DNA from: Aestuariivirga litoralis
GTDB lineage: Bacteria; Pseudomonadota; Alphaproteobacteria; Rhizobiales; Aestuariivirgaceae
Reading direction: 5' to 3'
Length of the DNA: 64,000 nucleotides
Assembly: GCF_003234965.1 (NCBI RefSeq)
Contig: NZ_QKVK01000009.1
Location: 124,001 to 188,000 of the forward strand
The notes under the pieces were generated by a model, which worked only from the letters and a program-made list of their open reading frames with translations, did no database searches and had not been told where the DNA came from. A program made the position numbers and the translations under genes. This document shows, in pieces, positions 1 through 8,499 of this stretch (positions are counted from its first letter, which is position 1; each line of letters opens with the position of its first letter).

Positions 1-1
1 G

Positions 2-844
2 CTGCCGATGCAGCGGAACGACTTCATCGAGCTGTTCGAGATCATGGCGGGCCTTCCCGTGACGATCCGCCTGCTCGATCCGCCGCTCCATGAATTCCTG
101 CCCCATGCCGACCATGAGATCGAGGAGGTGGCGGAGCAGATGGGGGCGAACCCCGACCAGCTCCGTGCCCGCGTCGCCGAACTCAAGGAGTTCAACCCCA
201 TGCTGGGCCACCGCGGCGTGCGGCTTCTCATTTCCTACCCGGAAGTGGCCGAGATGCAGTCCCGCGCCATCTTCGAAGCGGCGACCGAGATCCACCGCCG
301 CACCGGCAAGGCCCCCATTCCGGAGGTCATGGTGCCGCTCGTCGCCTCACGCGCCGAGCTGGACCGGGTGAAGGAGCGCATCGTGGCGGTGGCAGAACAG
401 GTCGCGAAGGAGACGGGCGTGGCCATCGAGTATTCGGTCGGCACCATGATCGAGCTGCCGCGGGCAGCACTTCGGGCAGCCGAGATCGCCGAGTCCGCCG
501 ACTTCTTCTCCTTCGGCACCAATGACCTGACGCAGACCACCTTCGGCATCAGCCGCGACGACGCCGCCCGCTTCATCGGCGAATACACCTCCAAGGGGGT
601 GTTCAAGACCGACCCCTTCATTTCGCTCGACGTCGAGGGGGTGGGCGAGCTCATCCGCATCGGCACCGAGCGGGGACGGAGCGTAAAGCACGGATTGAAA
701 TCGGGAATCTGCGGCGAGCATGGCGGCGATCCGGCGTCGATCGCTTTCTGCGAAACCGTCAACCTGGACTATGTCTCCTGCTCGCCCTTCCGCGTGCCCA
801 TTGCACGCCTGGCGGCAGCTCAGGCAAGTCTCTCGAAACGCTAG
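2..844 (+). CDS. ppdK: Pyruvate, phosphate dikinase, C-terminal part (5' truncated by window)
   Basis: This is the C-terminal PEP/pyruvate-binding barrel of pyruvate phosphate dikinase, which interconverts PEP, AMP and PPi with pyruvate, ATP and Pi. The reading frame is open to the window edge, so the N-terminal nucleotide-binding and phospho-His domains lie upstream. Visible family motifs are FGTNDLTQTTFG and, near the end, GICGEHGGDP, which holds the catalytic Cys of the PEP site. The protein ends about 40 residues after that motif, as usual. It supports gluconeogenic or anaplerotic PEP metabolism. The family assignment is firm; only the missing N-terminus is uncertain. Confidence 0.95.
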   Translation: MPMQRNDFIELFEIMAGLPVTIRLLDPPLHEFLPHADHEIEEVAEQMGANPDQLRARVAELKEFNPMLGHRGVRLLISYPEVAEMQSRAIFEAATEIHRRTGKAPIPEVMVPLVASRAELDRVKERIVAVAEQVAKETGVAIEYSVGTMIELPRAALRAAEIAESADFFSFGTNDLTQTTFGISRDDAARFIGEYTSKGVFKTDPFISLDVEGVGELIRIGTERGRSVKHGLKSGICGEHGGDPASIAFCETVNLDYVSCSPFRVPIARLAAAQASLSKR

Positions 845-933
845 GTTTTTCCGAATTGTGGCAAGGGGTTAACCACGTCTTCACCCTGTCACGATTCAGG
901 CTCAAAAGTGGCCCTTCCGGGTTGCCGGGATGG

Positions 934-963
934 TTAACCTATGTTAAACGGGACCCCTATAGA
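934..963 (+). promoter_or_regulatory. Putative promoter with CtrA-like TTAA box upstream of the SleB-type hydrolase
   Basis: TTAACCTATGTTAA (934-947) is a TTAA-N6-TTAA pair, one base short of the CtrA consensus TTAA-N7-TTAA. It overlaps the -35 position expected for the -10-like TATAGA at 958-963. A further TTAACCA lies at 869-875. The layout resembles CtrA-activated alphaproteobacterial promoters, but the N6 spacing makes this tentative. Confidence 0.35.
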
Positions 964-991
964 CTACCGCGTATTAACAGCGCCGTAAGAC

Positions 992-1984
992 ATGCGGCCC
1001 ACGGTGTGTCGAGGGGAAGTGAAGAAAAGAACGCGTAAGACAAGGCCTGCAGGGGCCTGGGAATTCGAGGACTTCACGACCCGCGAGAAGCGCAGCTTCC
1101 TCGCCGAGTACGGTCCCATGGTCGCCGGCGGCGTGATGCTCGTCCTGGCCTTTGCCTTCGCGGGCCACTACATGGGCCAGAACGCCGTCGCCCACAACGC
1201 CGAGCCCGATGACGTCATCGAAAGCCTCTCCGGCCCGTCCACCAACATTCTTGCCAAGGGCTCGCTGGTCCCTGAATCCACCAGCCTCGAAGTGATCAGC
1301 AAGACCTCCTTCACCTCCCAGGTTGCCTATCAGGAGCAGACCGTTTCGATGGACGGAAAGGGCGACCGCCCGGTCGTCCTCCAGGCCTCCATCATCGAAA
1401 AGCAGCAGGTGCAGATCGTCCCGGCCTCGGTGAACCTCAAGGACGACGATGGTGCGTCGGGGGGCGTCATCATCAAGGGCCCGTCGCCGCAGAAGGTGAT
1501 GCAGGGCGTGAAGCTGAAGCGCACCGTCACCGCCTCGCGGAAGCCGGTCGACAAGGCCACCCAGCAGGCCATTGCCCGCCGCCGCGTGCAGATGGCGGAG
1601 GAAAACTGCCTCGCCCGCGCCGTCTATTTCGAGGCCCGCTCGGAATCGGAGCTGGGCCAGCTCGCCGTGGCCAAGGTCATTCTCAACCGCGTCAAGGATC
1701 CGGAATATCCGAAGTCGATCTGCGGCGTGGTTTACCAGGGTTCGGGCCGCCGCAATTCCTGCCAGTTCTCCTTCGCCTGTGATGGCCTGCCGGACGATGT
1801 GCGCAGCGCCGCTGCCTGGGCCAACTCCAAGCGCATCGCGAAGATGGCCATTTCGGGCGACGCCAAGGTCGCTGCCATCGGCTCCGCCACCAACTATCAC
1901 GCCGACTACGTGAACCCCAAATGGGCCAAGAGCATGAAGCGCCTGATCAAGATCGGGCGGCACGTGTTCTACGAAGAGGGCTGA
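992..1984 (+). CDS. Cell wall hydrolase, SleB/CwlJ-type (Hydrolase_2)
   Basis: The protein has 330 residues: a basic N-terminus, one transmembrane segment (about residues 45-63, GGVMLVLAFAFAGHYMGQ), a low-complexity linker, and a C-terminal SleB-type hydrolase domain. Diagnostic motifs are CLARAVYFEARSE, AKVILNRV, CQFSFACDG and ATNYHADYVNP. It is predicted to be anchored in the inner membrane with a periplasmic domain that cleaves peptidoglycan. I kept the ATG at 992; an in-frame GTG at 1019 follows GAGGGG directly and would give a shorter N-terminus. A terminator follows. Family call is firm, cellular role inferred. Confidence 0.85.
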   Translation: MRPTVCRGEVKKRTRKTRPAGAWEFEDFTTREKRSFLAEYGPMVAGGVMLVLAFAFAGHYMGQNAVAHNAEPDDVIESLSGPSTNILAKGSLVPESTSLEVISKTSFTSQVAYQEQTVSMDGKGDRPVVLQASIIEKQQVQIVPASVNLKDDDGASGGVIIKGPSPQKVMQGVKLKRTVTASRKPVDKATQQAIARRRVQMAEENCLARAVYFEARSESELGQLAVAKVILNRVKDPEYPKSICGVVYQGSGRRNSCQFSFACDGLPDDVRSAAAWANSKRIAKMAISGDAKVAAIGSATNYHADYVNPKWAKSMKRLIKIGRHVFYEEG

Positions 1985-2008
1985 CCTCCTCGCATGGCAG
2001 GGTTTTGC

Positions 2009-2028
2009 AGGGCGCCTCCGGGCGCCCT
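2009..2028 (+). terminator. Rho-independent terminator after the SleB-type gene
   Basis: Eight-base arms AGGGCGCC / GGCGCCCT enclose a four-base loop and are followed by TTCTGTTT, 25 bases after the stop codon. Confidence 0.7.
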
Positions 2029-2081
2029 TTCTGTTTCCGCCGTCGCCAGTCTAGGATGCGCGGGCTGAAGGAGAGTCGAAG

Positions 2082-2939
2082 ATGGCGAAGGAAACCACCG
2101 GCACCGCCTGGACCTGGTTCAAGGGCGAGTGGCACATGGGCAACCCGCAGCTGATGGGCCCCATGACACATGCGCCGTGGCTCGGTTCCTGCGTGTTCGA
2201 CGGGGCGCGCGCCTTTGCCGGCGTGGCGCCGGACCTCGATCTCCACTGCCAGCGCATCGTCCGCTCGGCGGAAAGCTTCGGCCTCAAGGTGCTGAAGAAC
2301 GCGGGTGAGATCGAGGAGCTGATCCGCGAAGGCATCGCCAAGTTCCCGAAGGGCGCGGAACTCTACCTTCGCCCCATGTTCTGGGCCGAGGACGGCTTCG
2401 TCGACGTCGACCCCGAGTCGACCCAGTTTTCGGTCTCGGTCTATGATGCGCCGCTGCCCAAGCCCACCGGCTTCTCGGTCACCTGTTCGCCCTTCCGCCG
2501 GCCGTCCTATGAATATGCACCGACCGATGCCAAGGCCGCCTGCCACTACCCCAATTCCGCCCGCGCCATCCGCGAAGCCAAATCGCGCGGCTTCGACAAT
2601 GCGGTGATGCTGGACGCCCTCGGCCACGTGGCGGAACTGTCCACCGCCAACATCTGGTTCGCCAAGGACGGCGAGGCCCATACGCCCATTCCCAACGGCA
2701 CCTTCCTCAACGGAGTCACCCGCCAGCGCGTGGTGAAGCTCCTGCGCGATGCCGGCATCAAGGTGCATGAACGCTCGATCAGGTGGAGCGAATTCCTGGA
2801 GGCCGACGAAGTCTTCTCCACCGGCAACTGGGCCAAGGTGGCGCCCATCACGCGGGTCGAACAGAAGAACCTCCAGCCCGGCCCCATCATGCAGAAGGCG
2901 CGGGAGCTTTATTGGGACTATGCGCTGAAGGGGCGGTGA
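2082..2939 (+). CDS. Class IV PLP aminotransferase, branched-chain amino acid type
   Basis: A 285-residue aminotransferase class IV protein. It has the GSCVFDGARAF region near residue 40, the DAKAACHYPNS segment with the likely Schiff-base Lys, and the downstream EAKSRGFDNAVMLD and AELSTANIW stretches that bind the PLP phosphate. Enzymes of this group transfer amino groups between glutamate and branched-chain 2-oxo acids, though D-amino acid or lyase relatives share the fold. It appears monocistronic, facing a convergent phosphatase gene. The name ilvE is not given because substrate cannot be read from these motifs. Confidence 0.82.
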   Translation: MAKETTGTAWTWFKGEWHMGNPQLMGPMTHAPWLGSCVFDGARAFAGVAPDLDLHCQRIVRSAESFGLKVLKNAGEIEELIREGIAKFPKGAELYLRPMFWAEDGFVDVDPESTQFSVSVYDAPLPKPTGFSVTCSPFRRPSYEYAPTDAKAACHYPNSARAIREAKSRGFDNAVMLDALGHVAELSTANIWFAKDGEAHTPIPNGTFLNGVTRQRVVKLLRDAGIKVHERSIRWSEFLEADEVFSTGNWAKVAPITRVEQKNLQPGPIMQKARELYWDYALKGR

Positions 2940-2960
2940 GTCACTCTTCCACGCCAAACC

Positions 2961-3040
2961 ATCATCATGGCCGGGCTCGTCCCGGCCATCTTCTTTGTGG
3001 CCGCCGAAAAGGATGCGCGGGTCACGCCCGCGCATGATGA
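2961..3040. repeat. Dual-hairpin REP-like element, copy A
   Basis: First hairpin ATGGCCGGG-CTCGT-CCCGGCCAT, second ATGCGCGGG-TCACG-CCCGCGCAT, separated by a spacer containing GGCCGCCGAAAAGGAT. The element sits between the convergent ends of the aminotransferase and the phosphatase gene. It shares its architecture with copies at 15437-15516 and 20908-20986. Confidence 0.85.
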
Positions 3041-3050
3041 GTGCATGGTG

Positions 3051-3554
3051 CTAGGGCCGCAGCACAAACGGTGTGCCCTCAAACGCATCCGCACCCCGTC
3101 CGATCTTCTCGATCGCCCTCACCATGCGTCCGTTGCGCCCGAGGACCTCGTCGGCCAGCGACACGATCAGCCGGTTCGGCGTGGCGGATGGCGAGGCCTG
3201 GCGCAGTTCGAAGGCCAGTTCCTCTTCATCCGCACCCGGTCGGAACATGCAGAGCGCGGTATAGGCCGCGGCCGTCGAGCGGCTGATGCCGGCCCAGCAA
3301 TGCACCAGCATGGGGTCCTTGCGGTCCCAGTCCTGGAAAAAGGCGATCATCTTCTCGGCATCGCCCGCACCCGGCGGCACGTGGCCCTCCATCGGCTGCA
3401 CGATGTCGTGGAAGTAGAGCTTGAGATGCCGCCCGGGCGTGATGCCCTGCGGCGCATCATGCGGCGTGTCGGGGGCGAGCAGTGTCACCACATGCTTCGC
3501 GCCATGCCGGTCGATAAGGGGCTGCACCTTGTTGAGGGGGCACACGATGATCAT
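3051..3554 (-). CDS. Dual-specificity/tyrosine phosphatase-like protein
   Basis: A 167-residue cysteine phosphatase of the tyrosine/dual-specificity fold. The P-loop HCWAGISRS (CX5R) carries the nucleophilic Cys and phosphate-binding Arg. An upstream Asp (YFHDIV) is a plausible general acid. The substrate is unknown. It is the last gene of a five-gene operon and its start codon overlaps the stop of the HD-domain gene by ATGA. Such small bacterial phosphatases may act on phosphoproteins or on small molecules. Confidence 0.8.
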   Translation of the reverse strand: MIIVCPLNKVQPLIDRHGAKHVVTLLAPDTPHDAPQGITPGRHLKLYFHDIVQPMEGHVPPGAGDAEKMIAFFQDWDRKDPMLVHCWAGISRSTAAAYTALCMFRPGADEEELAFELRQASPSATPNRLIVSLADEVLGRNGRMVRAIEKIGRGADAFEGTPFVLRP

Positions 3555-4156
3555 GGTGCAAGCTTCCTGAATGTCCTGAGATAAAGTGCGGCAGCATCGG
3601 TGGGCGCCAGCGGCTTGAGCCGGAAGAAGCGCTTCGCCGCCTCACCGTCAAGCCCCTTCGGCTTGCCGAAGAATTTCTCCGCCTCGTCGACGGCAAAGCC
3701 GGCCAGCTGCGTGGCTTCGAGATAGGCGGCAAGATGGTCGCATTTCTTGATGAACACCTCGAGCTTCTGCGCCCTCTGTGCGGACAACCCGAAACGGATG
3801 TGAATGGCCGCCAGCAGCCGGTTCTCGAAGGCCTTGTAGTCGAGGCCGAGTGCGGCCTTGAAGGGCGAGATCATGTCGCCCACCACATATTCCGGCGCAT
3901 CGTGAAGCAGCGCCGCGAGGCGCCCCTTGCGGTCCAGCGCCGGCTCGAGCTGCACCGCCAGCTCCTCGACCAGCACGCAATGCTGCGCCACCGAGAAGGC
4001 ATGGTCGCCCTTGGTCTGGCCATTCCACCGCGCCACGCGCGCCAGTCCATGCGCGATGTCCTCCACCTCGATGTCGAGTGGCGAGGGATTGAGCAGGTCG
4101 AGCCGCCGCCCCGACAGCATGCGCTGCCATGCGCGCGGCGTGGCATCACGCGGCAT
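3551..4156 (-). CDS. HD-domain phosphohydrolase (YfbR-like)
   Basis: An HD-superfamily metal-dependent hydrolase of about 201 residues. The metal ligands are visible as HAFSVAQH and LLHDAPEYVVGDMISPFK. The layout resembles YfbR-type 5'-deoxynucleotidases, which remove phosphate from deoxynucleoside monophosphates. The ATG at 4156 is preferred over the longer frame to 4291 because the extension lies inside the upstream gene and looks non-native. The gene overlaps both neighbours, so it is probably cotranslated with the CHAT-like protein and the phosphatase. Confidence 0.78.
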   Translation of the reverse strand: MPRDATPRAWQRMLSGRRLDLLNPSPLDIEVEDIAHGLARVARWNGQTKGDHAFSVAQHCVLVEELAVQLEPALDRKGRLAALLHDAPEYVVGDMISPFKAALGLDYKAFENRLLAAIHIRFGLSAQRAQKLEVFIKKCDHLAAYLEATQLAGFAVDEAEKFFGKPKGLDGEAAKRFFRLKPLAPTDAAALYLRTFRKLAP

Positions 4157-4700
4157 GGGCCTCTCGTGGATGAAGGGTAAGGGACACGGCGCCGGCAACG
4201 GCGGCATTCGCAGCCGCCATCGCTGTCTCAGGATCACGCCCACGCAGGAGGCCATGCAGCACGAGATGCGCCGCGACCAGAACGTCACCACCCTCCGGTT
4301 CGCCTGCTGGCGCTATGTAGGCCTTGGCACCGCCCTCCAGGAACGTCCGCGCGAGGGCAGCCGAGCCCGAGTCGCAGGCCGTGCACAAGACGGTGCAGTC
4401 CGGCAACGTGACGTCCCCGGCGAAGCGCTCAGGCATCAGGAAGCCATCGACCAGCTCATGTCCGCCTGCACTGGCCACCAGCGAGCCGAAATGGAGCCCG
4501 CCAGCCGCACCGTGACCACAGATCGTCAGCAGTTCCGGAGCCGGGACCGCCGCAATGACCTGCCGGAACTGCTTTGGGGTCGCGATGAAACGCAAGTCGA
4601 CGCGGTGCCCCGATGCTTCGAGCACGGACCTCAGCGCAACTGCCTCGAGGCCGCTATCCGGCAGTGCCGCAATCATCACCGTGGTGGGGGATCCGGTCAC
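4146..4700 (-). CDS. Small CHAT/caspase-fold-like protein, possible cysteine peptidase
   Basis: A 184-residue protein with no other domain. It shows the caspase/CHAT pattern: a hydrophobic strand ending in His-Gly (LLTICGHGAAGG, His63), a strand ending in the candidate nucleophile (TVLCTACDSGS, Cys109), then FLEGGAKAYIAPAGEPEGGD and a helical LVLHGLLRGRDPETAMAAANAA. That order matches CHAT proteins (SACxSG, then AGA-x-VIA, then the final helix). CHAT domains are usually fused to repeats or sit in immune clusters; here it stands alone between tag and an HD hydrolase, overlapping both. Peptidase activity is inference. Confidence 0.55.
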   Translation of the reverse strand: MTGSPTTVMIAALPDSGLEAVALRSVLEASGHRVDLRFIATPKQFRQVIAAVPAPELLTICGHGAAGGLHFGSLVASAGGHELVDGFLMPERFAGDVTLPDCTVLCTACDSGSAALARTFLEGGAKAYIAPAGEPEGGDVLVAAHLVLHGLLRGRDPETAMAAANAAVAGAVSLTLHPREAHAA

Positions 4701-5290
4701 CGCCCGCGCCCTAGCGCCTTCACCGCTTCATGCCGGTGGCAGTCGACGAGGTGGTCGTTCACCAGCCCGCAGGCCTGCATGAAGGCATAGACGATGGTGG
4801 GGCCGACGAAGCGGAAGCCGCGTTTCTGGAGGTCCTTCGACATTTTCTCGGCGAGCGGCGTCTTGGCCGGAATGTCCTTCATGCTGCGCAGCCTGTTGTC
4901 CAGCGGCGCGCCATCGAGGAAGTCCCACAGATAGGCGGAGAAATCGGGGATCGCGAGATAGGCCTGGGCATTCGTCACGCTGGCCTCGATTTTCAGGCGG
5001 TTCCTCACGATGCCTGCATCCTGCATCAATTTCTCGAGCTTCGCGGGCTTGTAGCGCGCCATCTTCTCCGGATCGAAGCCGTCGAAGGCACGGCGGAAAT
5101 TGTCGCGCTTCCGGAGGATGGTGATCCACGACAGTCCGGCCTGGAAGCCGTCGAGCAGCAGCTTCTCGAACAGCGCGCGCGAATCATATTCAGGGACACC
5201 CCATTCGGTGTCGTGATAGGCCATGTAGAGCGGGTCCGTGCCGCACCAGCCGCAGCGGCATACTCCGTCTTCGTGTCTCGTGGCACTCAT
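4697..5290 (-). CDS. tag: DNA-3-methyladenine glycosylase I
   Basis: Base-excision repair glycosylase that removes 3-methyladenine from alkylated DNA. Family features: the N-terminal CRCGWC and C-terminal HLVDCHRH segments that supply zinc ligands, YHDTEWGVP, and DGFQAGLSWITILRKRDNFR. In E. coli Tag the matching segment starts EG instead of DG, so the acidic active-site residue is Asp here. The ATG at 5290 gives an ATGA overlap with ygfZ and is preferred over 5320. The product is about 197 residues, close to the family norm. Confidence 0.92.
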   Translation of the reverse strand: MSATRHEDGVCRCGWCGTDPLYMAYHDTEWGVPEYDSRALFEKLLLDGFQAGLSWITILRKRDNFRRAFDGFDPEKMARYKPAKLEKLMQDAGIVRNRLKIEASVTNAQAYLAIPDFSAYLWDFLDGAPLDNRLRSMKDIPAKTPLAEKMSKDLQKRGFRFVGPTIVYAFMQACGLVNDHLVDCHRHEAVKALGRGR

Positions 5291-6102
5291 GCCGCCCCCG
5301 GAACCTCGTATCTCGCCCATGCGGGCTTCTCGACCGTGACTGTAGCACCATCGGCCACGAGCGGCGCAGTGGCCTCCGCCAGCCGGTCGAGCCGGATGAG
5401 CGCAAGGGCCATTCGGCCCGACGAAGAGAGCAGGGTGCCGACCTGCTTGTCGCCGGCGCGGATGTCCGTGCCCCTTGGCGGCATCGGCCCCTCCACCGCC
5501 ACCGGCAGGATGCGGCTGCGCGCCGTGCCGCGGTGCTCCATGCGCGAGACCACTTCCTGGCCCACATAGCAGCCCTTCCTGAAGCTCACGCCGCCCAGCT
5601 GGTCGAGATTGGCCTCATGCGGGAAGACGTCGCCCGAGCCGAGATCGGCGGCCGAATCGGCCAGTCCCGCCGCGATGCGCGCCGCGTCATAGCCCTGCGC
5701 CTCGCCATGGGCCGCACCGATGATGCGCCAGCCGATCTCCGGGCAGCGCGGGTCTTGGAAGCTGCCGGCGATCTCAACCGGCGAAACCCCAACCGCAAGG
5801 TCATCCCGCGCCGCCAGTTCCACCCTGGCGCGGAGCTTGTACATGGAAAGCCGCTTCAGCAGGTCCGCCCGCTGGCCCGCCGCGCAGTCGATCAGGAAGC
5901 CATCCCCCGCCCTCAGCACGAACATGTCGAACAGGATCTTGCCCTGCGGGGTGAGCAAGGCGGCATAGGCGGCGGCACCTTCGGCCAGGTGGTCGATGTC
6001 GGCCGTCAGCAGGTTGTGCAGGAAATGGGCCGCCTCCGGCCCGGTGACCGTCATCACCGCCCGGCCGGGGAGGCTTCCCGCCTGAAAATCAATGTCACGC
6101 AT
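5287..6102 (-). CDS. ygfZ: Folate-binding protein of the YgfZ/CAF17 family
   Basis: GcvT-fold tetrahydrofolate-binding protein that supports maturation or repair of certain Fe-S enzymes. The signature KGCYVGQEVVSRMEHRG is present with its conserved Cys, and the N-terminal FLHNLLTADI and LTPQGKILFDMFV segments fit. The ATG at 6102 begins MRDIDFQAGS. A longer start at 6129 is possible but leaves only 45 bases to the divergent pyrC. It heads the operon ygfZ-tag-CHAT-HD-phosphatase. Confidence 0.88.
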   Translation of the reverse strand: MRDIDFQAGSLPGRAVMTVTGPEAAHFLHNLLTADIDHLAEGAAAYAALLTPQGKILFDMFVLRAGDGFLIDCAAGQRADLLKRLSMYKLRARVELAARDDLAVGVSPVEIAGSFQDPRCPEIGWRIIGAAHGEAQGYDAARIAAGLADSAADLGSGDVFPHEANLDQLGGVSFRKGCYVGQEVVSRMEHRGTARSRILPVAVEGPMPPRGTDIRAGDKQVGTLLSSSGRMALALIRLDRLAEATAPLVADGATVTVEKPAWARYEVPGAA

Positions 6103-6174
6103 GGCTGTTGCTTCGTTCCCGATCCACATTTACGAAGACCCAGAACAACCTTCAAGGAAAGCCGGGTCCTGTCC

Positions 6175-7500
6175 ATGCCATTCCACGCCGAATTGATCCT
6201 GAAGGGCGGTACCGTCGTCAACCATGACGGCGTGGGCCAGCGCGACATTGCCGTGTCCGGGGGCCGCATCGTCGCAATCGGCTCATTCGGCAAGGGGCAG
6301 GGGGGCGAAACCATCGACTGCACCGGCCTCCACATCCTGCCGGGCGTCATCGACAGCCAGGTGCACCTGCGCGAGCCCGGGGCCGAGCACAAGGAAGACC
6401 TGGAAACGGGCGGCCGCGCCGCCGTGATGGGCGGCGTCACCGGCGTCTTCGAAATGCCCAACACCAGCCCGCTCACCACCTCGGCCGAAGCACTGGCCGA
6501 CAAGGTGGCCCGTGCCACCAACCGCATGTATTGCGACTTCGCCTTCTACATGGGCGGCACGCGCGAGAATGCCCACCAGCTGGGCGAACTCGAACTCCTT
6601 CCCGGCTGTGCCGGCATCAAGGTCTTCATGGGCTCCTCGACCGGCTCGCTGCTGGTCGATGACGACAAGGGCGTGGCCCGCGTGCTGGCCAATATCCGCC
6701 GCCGCGCCGCCTTCCACTCGGAGGACGAGGACCGCCTCAATGCGCGCAAGGACCTCCGCATCGAGGGCGATCCGTCGAGCCATTATGTCTGGCGCGATGC
6801 CGAGGCCGCGCGGCTCTGTACCGAGCGCCTGGTGCGCCTCGCCCGCGAGGCCCACAAGCGCATCCACGTGCTGCATGTCTCGACCGCCGATGAATTCCCC
6901 ATTCTTGCGGCGGCACGGGACGTCGCGACCGTCGAGGTGACGCCGAACCATCTGGTCTTCACCTCCGAGGATTACGCCCGCCTCGGCAACCTGCTGCAGA
7001 TGAACCCGCCGATGCGCGAGCCGCATCACAAGGAGGGCATCTGGGCAGCGCTGAAATCCGGCCTCGTCGACGTGCTGGGCTCCGACCATGCGCCGCATAC
7101 GCTGGAGGAGAAGGCCAAGCCCTATCCCGCCTCGCCCTCGGGCATGCCCGGCGTGCAGACGCTGGTGCCCGTCATGCTCGATTGCGTGAACAGGGGGCTG
7201 CTCACGATCGAGCGCTTCGTCGACCTCACCTCGCACGGCCCCAACCGCATCTTCGGCCTCGCGGGCAAGGGCCGCATCGCGGAGGGCTATGACGCCGACT
7301 TCACCATCGTCGACATGAAGGTGAAGCGCACCATCACCAACGCCTGGATCGAGAGCCGCTGCAAGTGGACCCCGCATGATGGCCGCCACGTCACCGGCTG
7401 GCCCGTCGGCACCGTGATCCGCGGCCGCCGCGTCATGTGGAACGACGAGATCATCGGGACGGCCCACGGCCAGCCCATCCGCTTCGTGGAAGCGCTTTAA
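6175..7500 (+). CDS. pyrC: Dihydroorotase family amidohydrolase
   Basis: Amidohydrolase-superfamily enzyme of 441 residues. Metal ligands appear as VIDSQVHLREPG, GIKVFMGSSTG (the probable carbamylated Lys), AFHSEDED, HVLHVST and GSDHAPHT. This matches dihydroorotase of the class I/PyrC-like group, which cyclises carbamoyl aspartate in pyrimidine synthesis. Allantoinases and hydantoinases are close relatives. The ATG at 6175 starts MPFHAEL and avoids a long upstream extension antisense to ygfZ. No other pyr gene is adjacent. Confidence 0.85.
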   Translation: MPFHAELILKGGTVVNHDGVGQRDIAVSGGRIVAIGSFGKGQGGETIDCTGLHILPGVIDSQVHLREPGAEHKEDLETGGRAAVMGGVTGVFEMPNTSPLTTSAEALADKVARATNRMYCDFAFYMGGTRENAHQLGELELLPGCAGIKVFMGSSTGSLLVDDDKGVARVLANIRRRAAFHSEDEDRLNARKDLRIEGDPSSHYVWRDAEAARLCTERLVRLAREAHKRIHVLHVSTADEFPILAAARDVATVEVTPNHLVFTSEDYARLGNLLQMNPPMREPHHKEGIWAALKSGLVDVLGSDHAPHTLEEKAKPYPASPSGMPGVQTLVPVMLDCVNRGLLTIERFVDLTSHGPNRIFGLAGKGRIAEGYDADFTIVDMKVKRTITNAWIESRCKWTPHDGRHVTGWPVGTVIRGRRVMWNDEIIGTAHGQPIRFVEAL

Positions 7501-7512
7501 AGAGGAAACGAC

Positions 7513-8496
7513 ATGTCCTTCCGTGCCATTCTCATCACCAAGACCGACGCCGGCCAGAAGGCCGAACTGACCCGCCTCGAGGAGTCCGATCTGATGGAAG
7601 GCGACGTCACCGTCGACGTCACGCATTCATCGGTGAACTACAAGGACGGCCTCAACATCACCGGCAAGGCGCCCATCGCGCGGCGCTTCCCGCTGATCCC
7701 CGGCATCGACTTCGCCGGCACCGTGCGCTCTTCCACCAATCCGCGCTGGAAGGCGGGCGACCACGTGGTGCTGAACGGCTATGGCGTGGGCGAGGGCCAC
7801 CATGGCGGGTTCTCCGAGGTCGCCCGCCTCAGCGGCGACTGGCTGGTGCCGGTGCCCAAGGGCTGGACGGCGGCCGACTGCATGTCGGTGGGTGTGGCGG
7901 GCTACACCGCCATGCTCTGCGTCATGGCGCTGGAGGAGCAGGGCGTGAAGCCGTCGGACGGCGACATCCTCGTCACCGGCGCGGCGGGCGGCGTGGGTAC
8001 GACCGCCATCGTCATCCTCGCCAAGCTCGGCTACCGCGTCATCGCATCGACGGGCCGCGTCTCGGAGGAGGCCTTCCTCAAGAGCCTCGGCGCTGCCGGC
8101 ATCGTCGACCGCAACGAGTTCAACGGCCCGGTCAAGGCGCTGGCCAAGTCGCGCTGGGCGGGCTGCGTGGACTCGGTCGGCTCCGTCACTCTCGCCAACG
8201 TCATCTCGCAGATGAACCCGGACGCGACGGTCGCCGCCTGCGGCAATGCACAGGGCATGGACCTGCCGACCAACGTCGCACCCTTCATCCTGCGCGGCGT
8301 GAAGCTCGTCGGCGTCAATTCGGTCTCGACCCCCATGCCGCGCCGCCTCAAGGTATGGGAGCGGCTGGTCAAGGACCTCGACCTCTCGAAGCTTCATGCG
8401 CTGACGAGCCACGTGAAGCTCGAGGACGTGCCCCAGGTCGCCGCCGACATCGTGGCCGGCAAGGTGAAGGGCCGCGTCGTCGTCGACATCGCCTGA
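7513..8496 (+). CDS. acuI: Acryloyl-CoA reductase-type quinone oxidoreductase (AcuI/YhdH)
   Basis: MDR-superfamily oxidoreductase of 327 residues. It closely follows the YhdH/AcuI pattern: GDVTVDVTHSSVNYKDGL, FPLIPGIDFAGTV, VGVAGYTAMLCVMALE and the NADPH-binding VTGAAGGVGTTA. No zinc-ligand Cys cluster is seen. The family reduces acryloyl-CoA to propionyl-CoA, which detoxifies acrylate from DMSP or 3-hydroxypropionate metabolism. It lies 12 bases after pyrC with AGAGGAAACGAC before the ATG and precedes a LysE exporter by three bases. Confidence 0.88.
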   Translation: MSFRAILITKTDAGQKAELTRLEESDLMEGDVTVDVTHSSVNYKDGLNITGKAPIARRFPLIPGIDFAGTVRSSTNPRWKAGDHVVLNGYGVGEGHHGGFSEVARLSGDWLVPVPKGWTAADCMSVGVAGYTAMLCVMALEEQGVKPSDGDILVTGAAGGVGTTAIVILAKLGYRVIASTGRVSEEAFLKSLGAAGIVDRNEFNGPVKALAKSRWAGCVDSVGSVTLANVISQMNPDATVAACGNAQGMDLPTNVAPFILRGVKLVGVNSVSTPMPRRLKVWERLVKDLDLSKLHALTSHVKLEDVPQVAADIVAGKVKGRVVVDIA

Positions 8497-8499
8497 TCG

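Noticed and set aside
856-1038. Sixty-codon frame before the SleB-type gene
   Set aside because: It covers the promoter region with TTAA boxes and has no ribosome site or protein-like pattern.
5533-6174. N-terminal extension of the dihydroorotase frame
   Set aside because: The extension is antisense to ygfZ; the natural start is the ATG at 6175.
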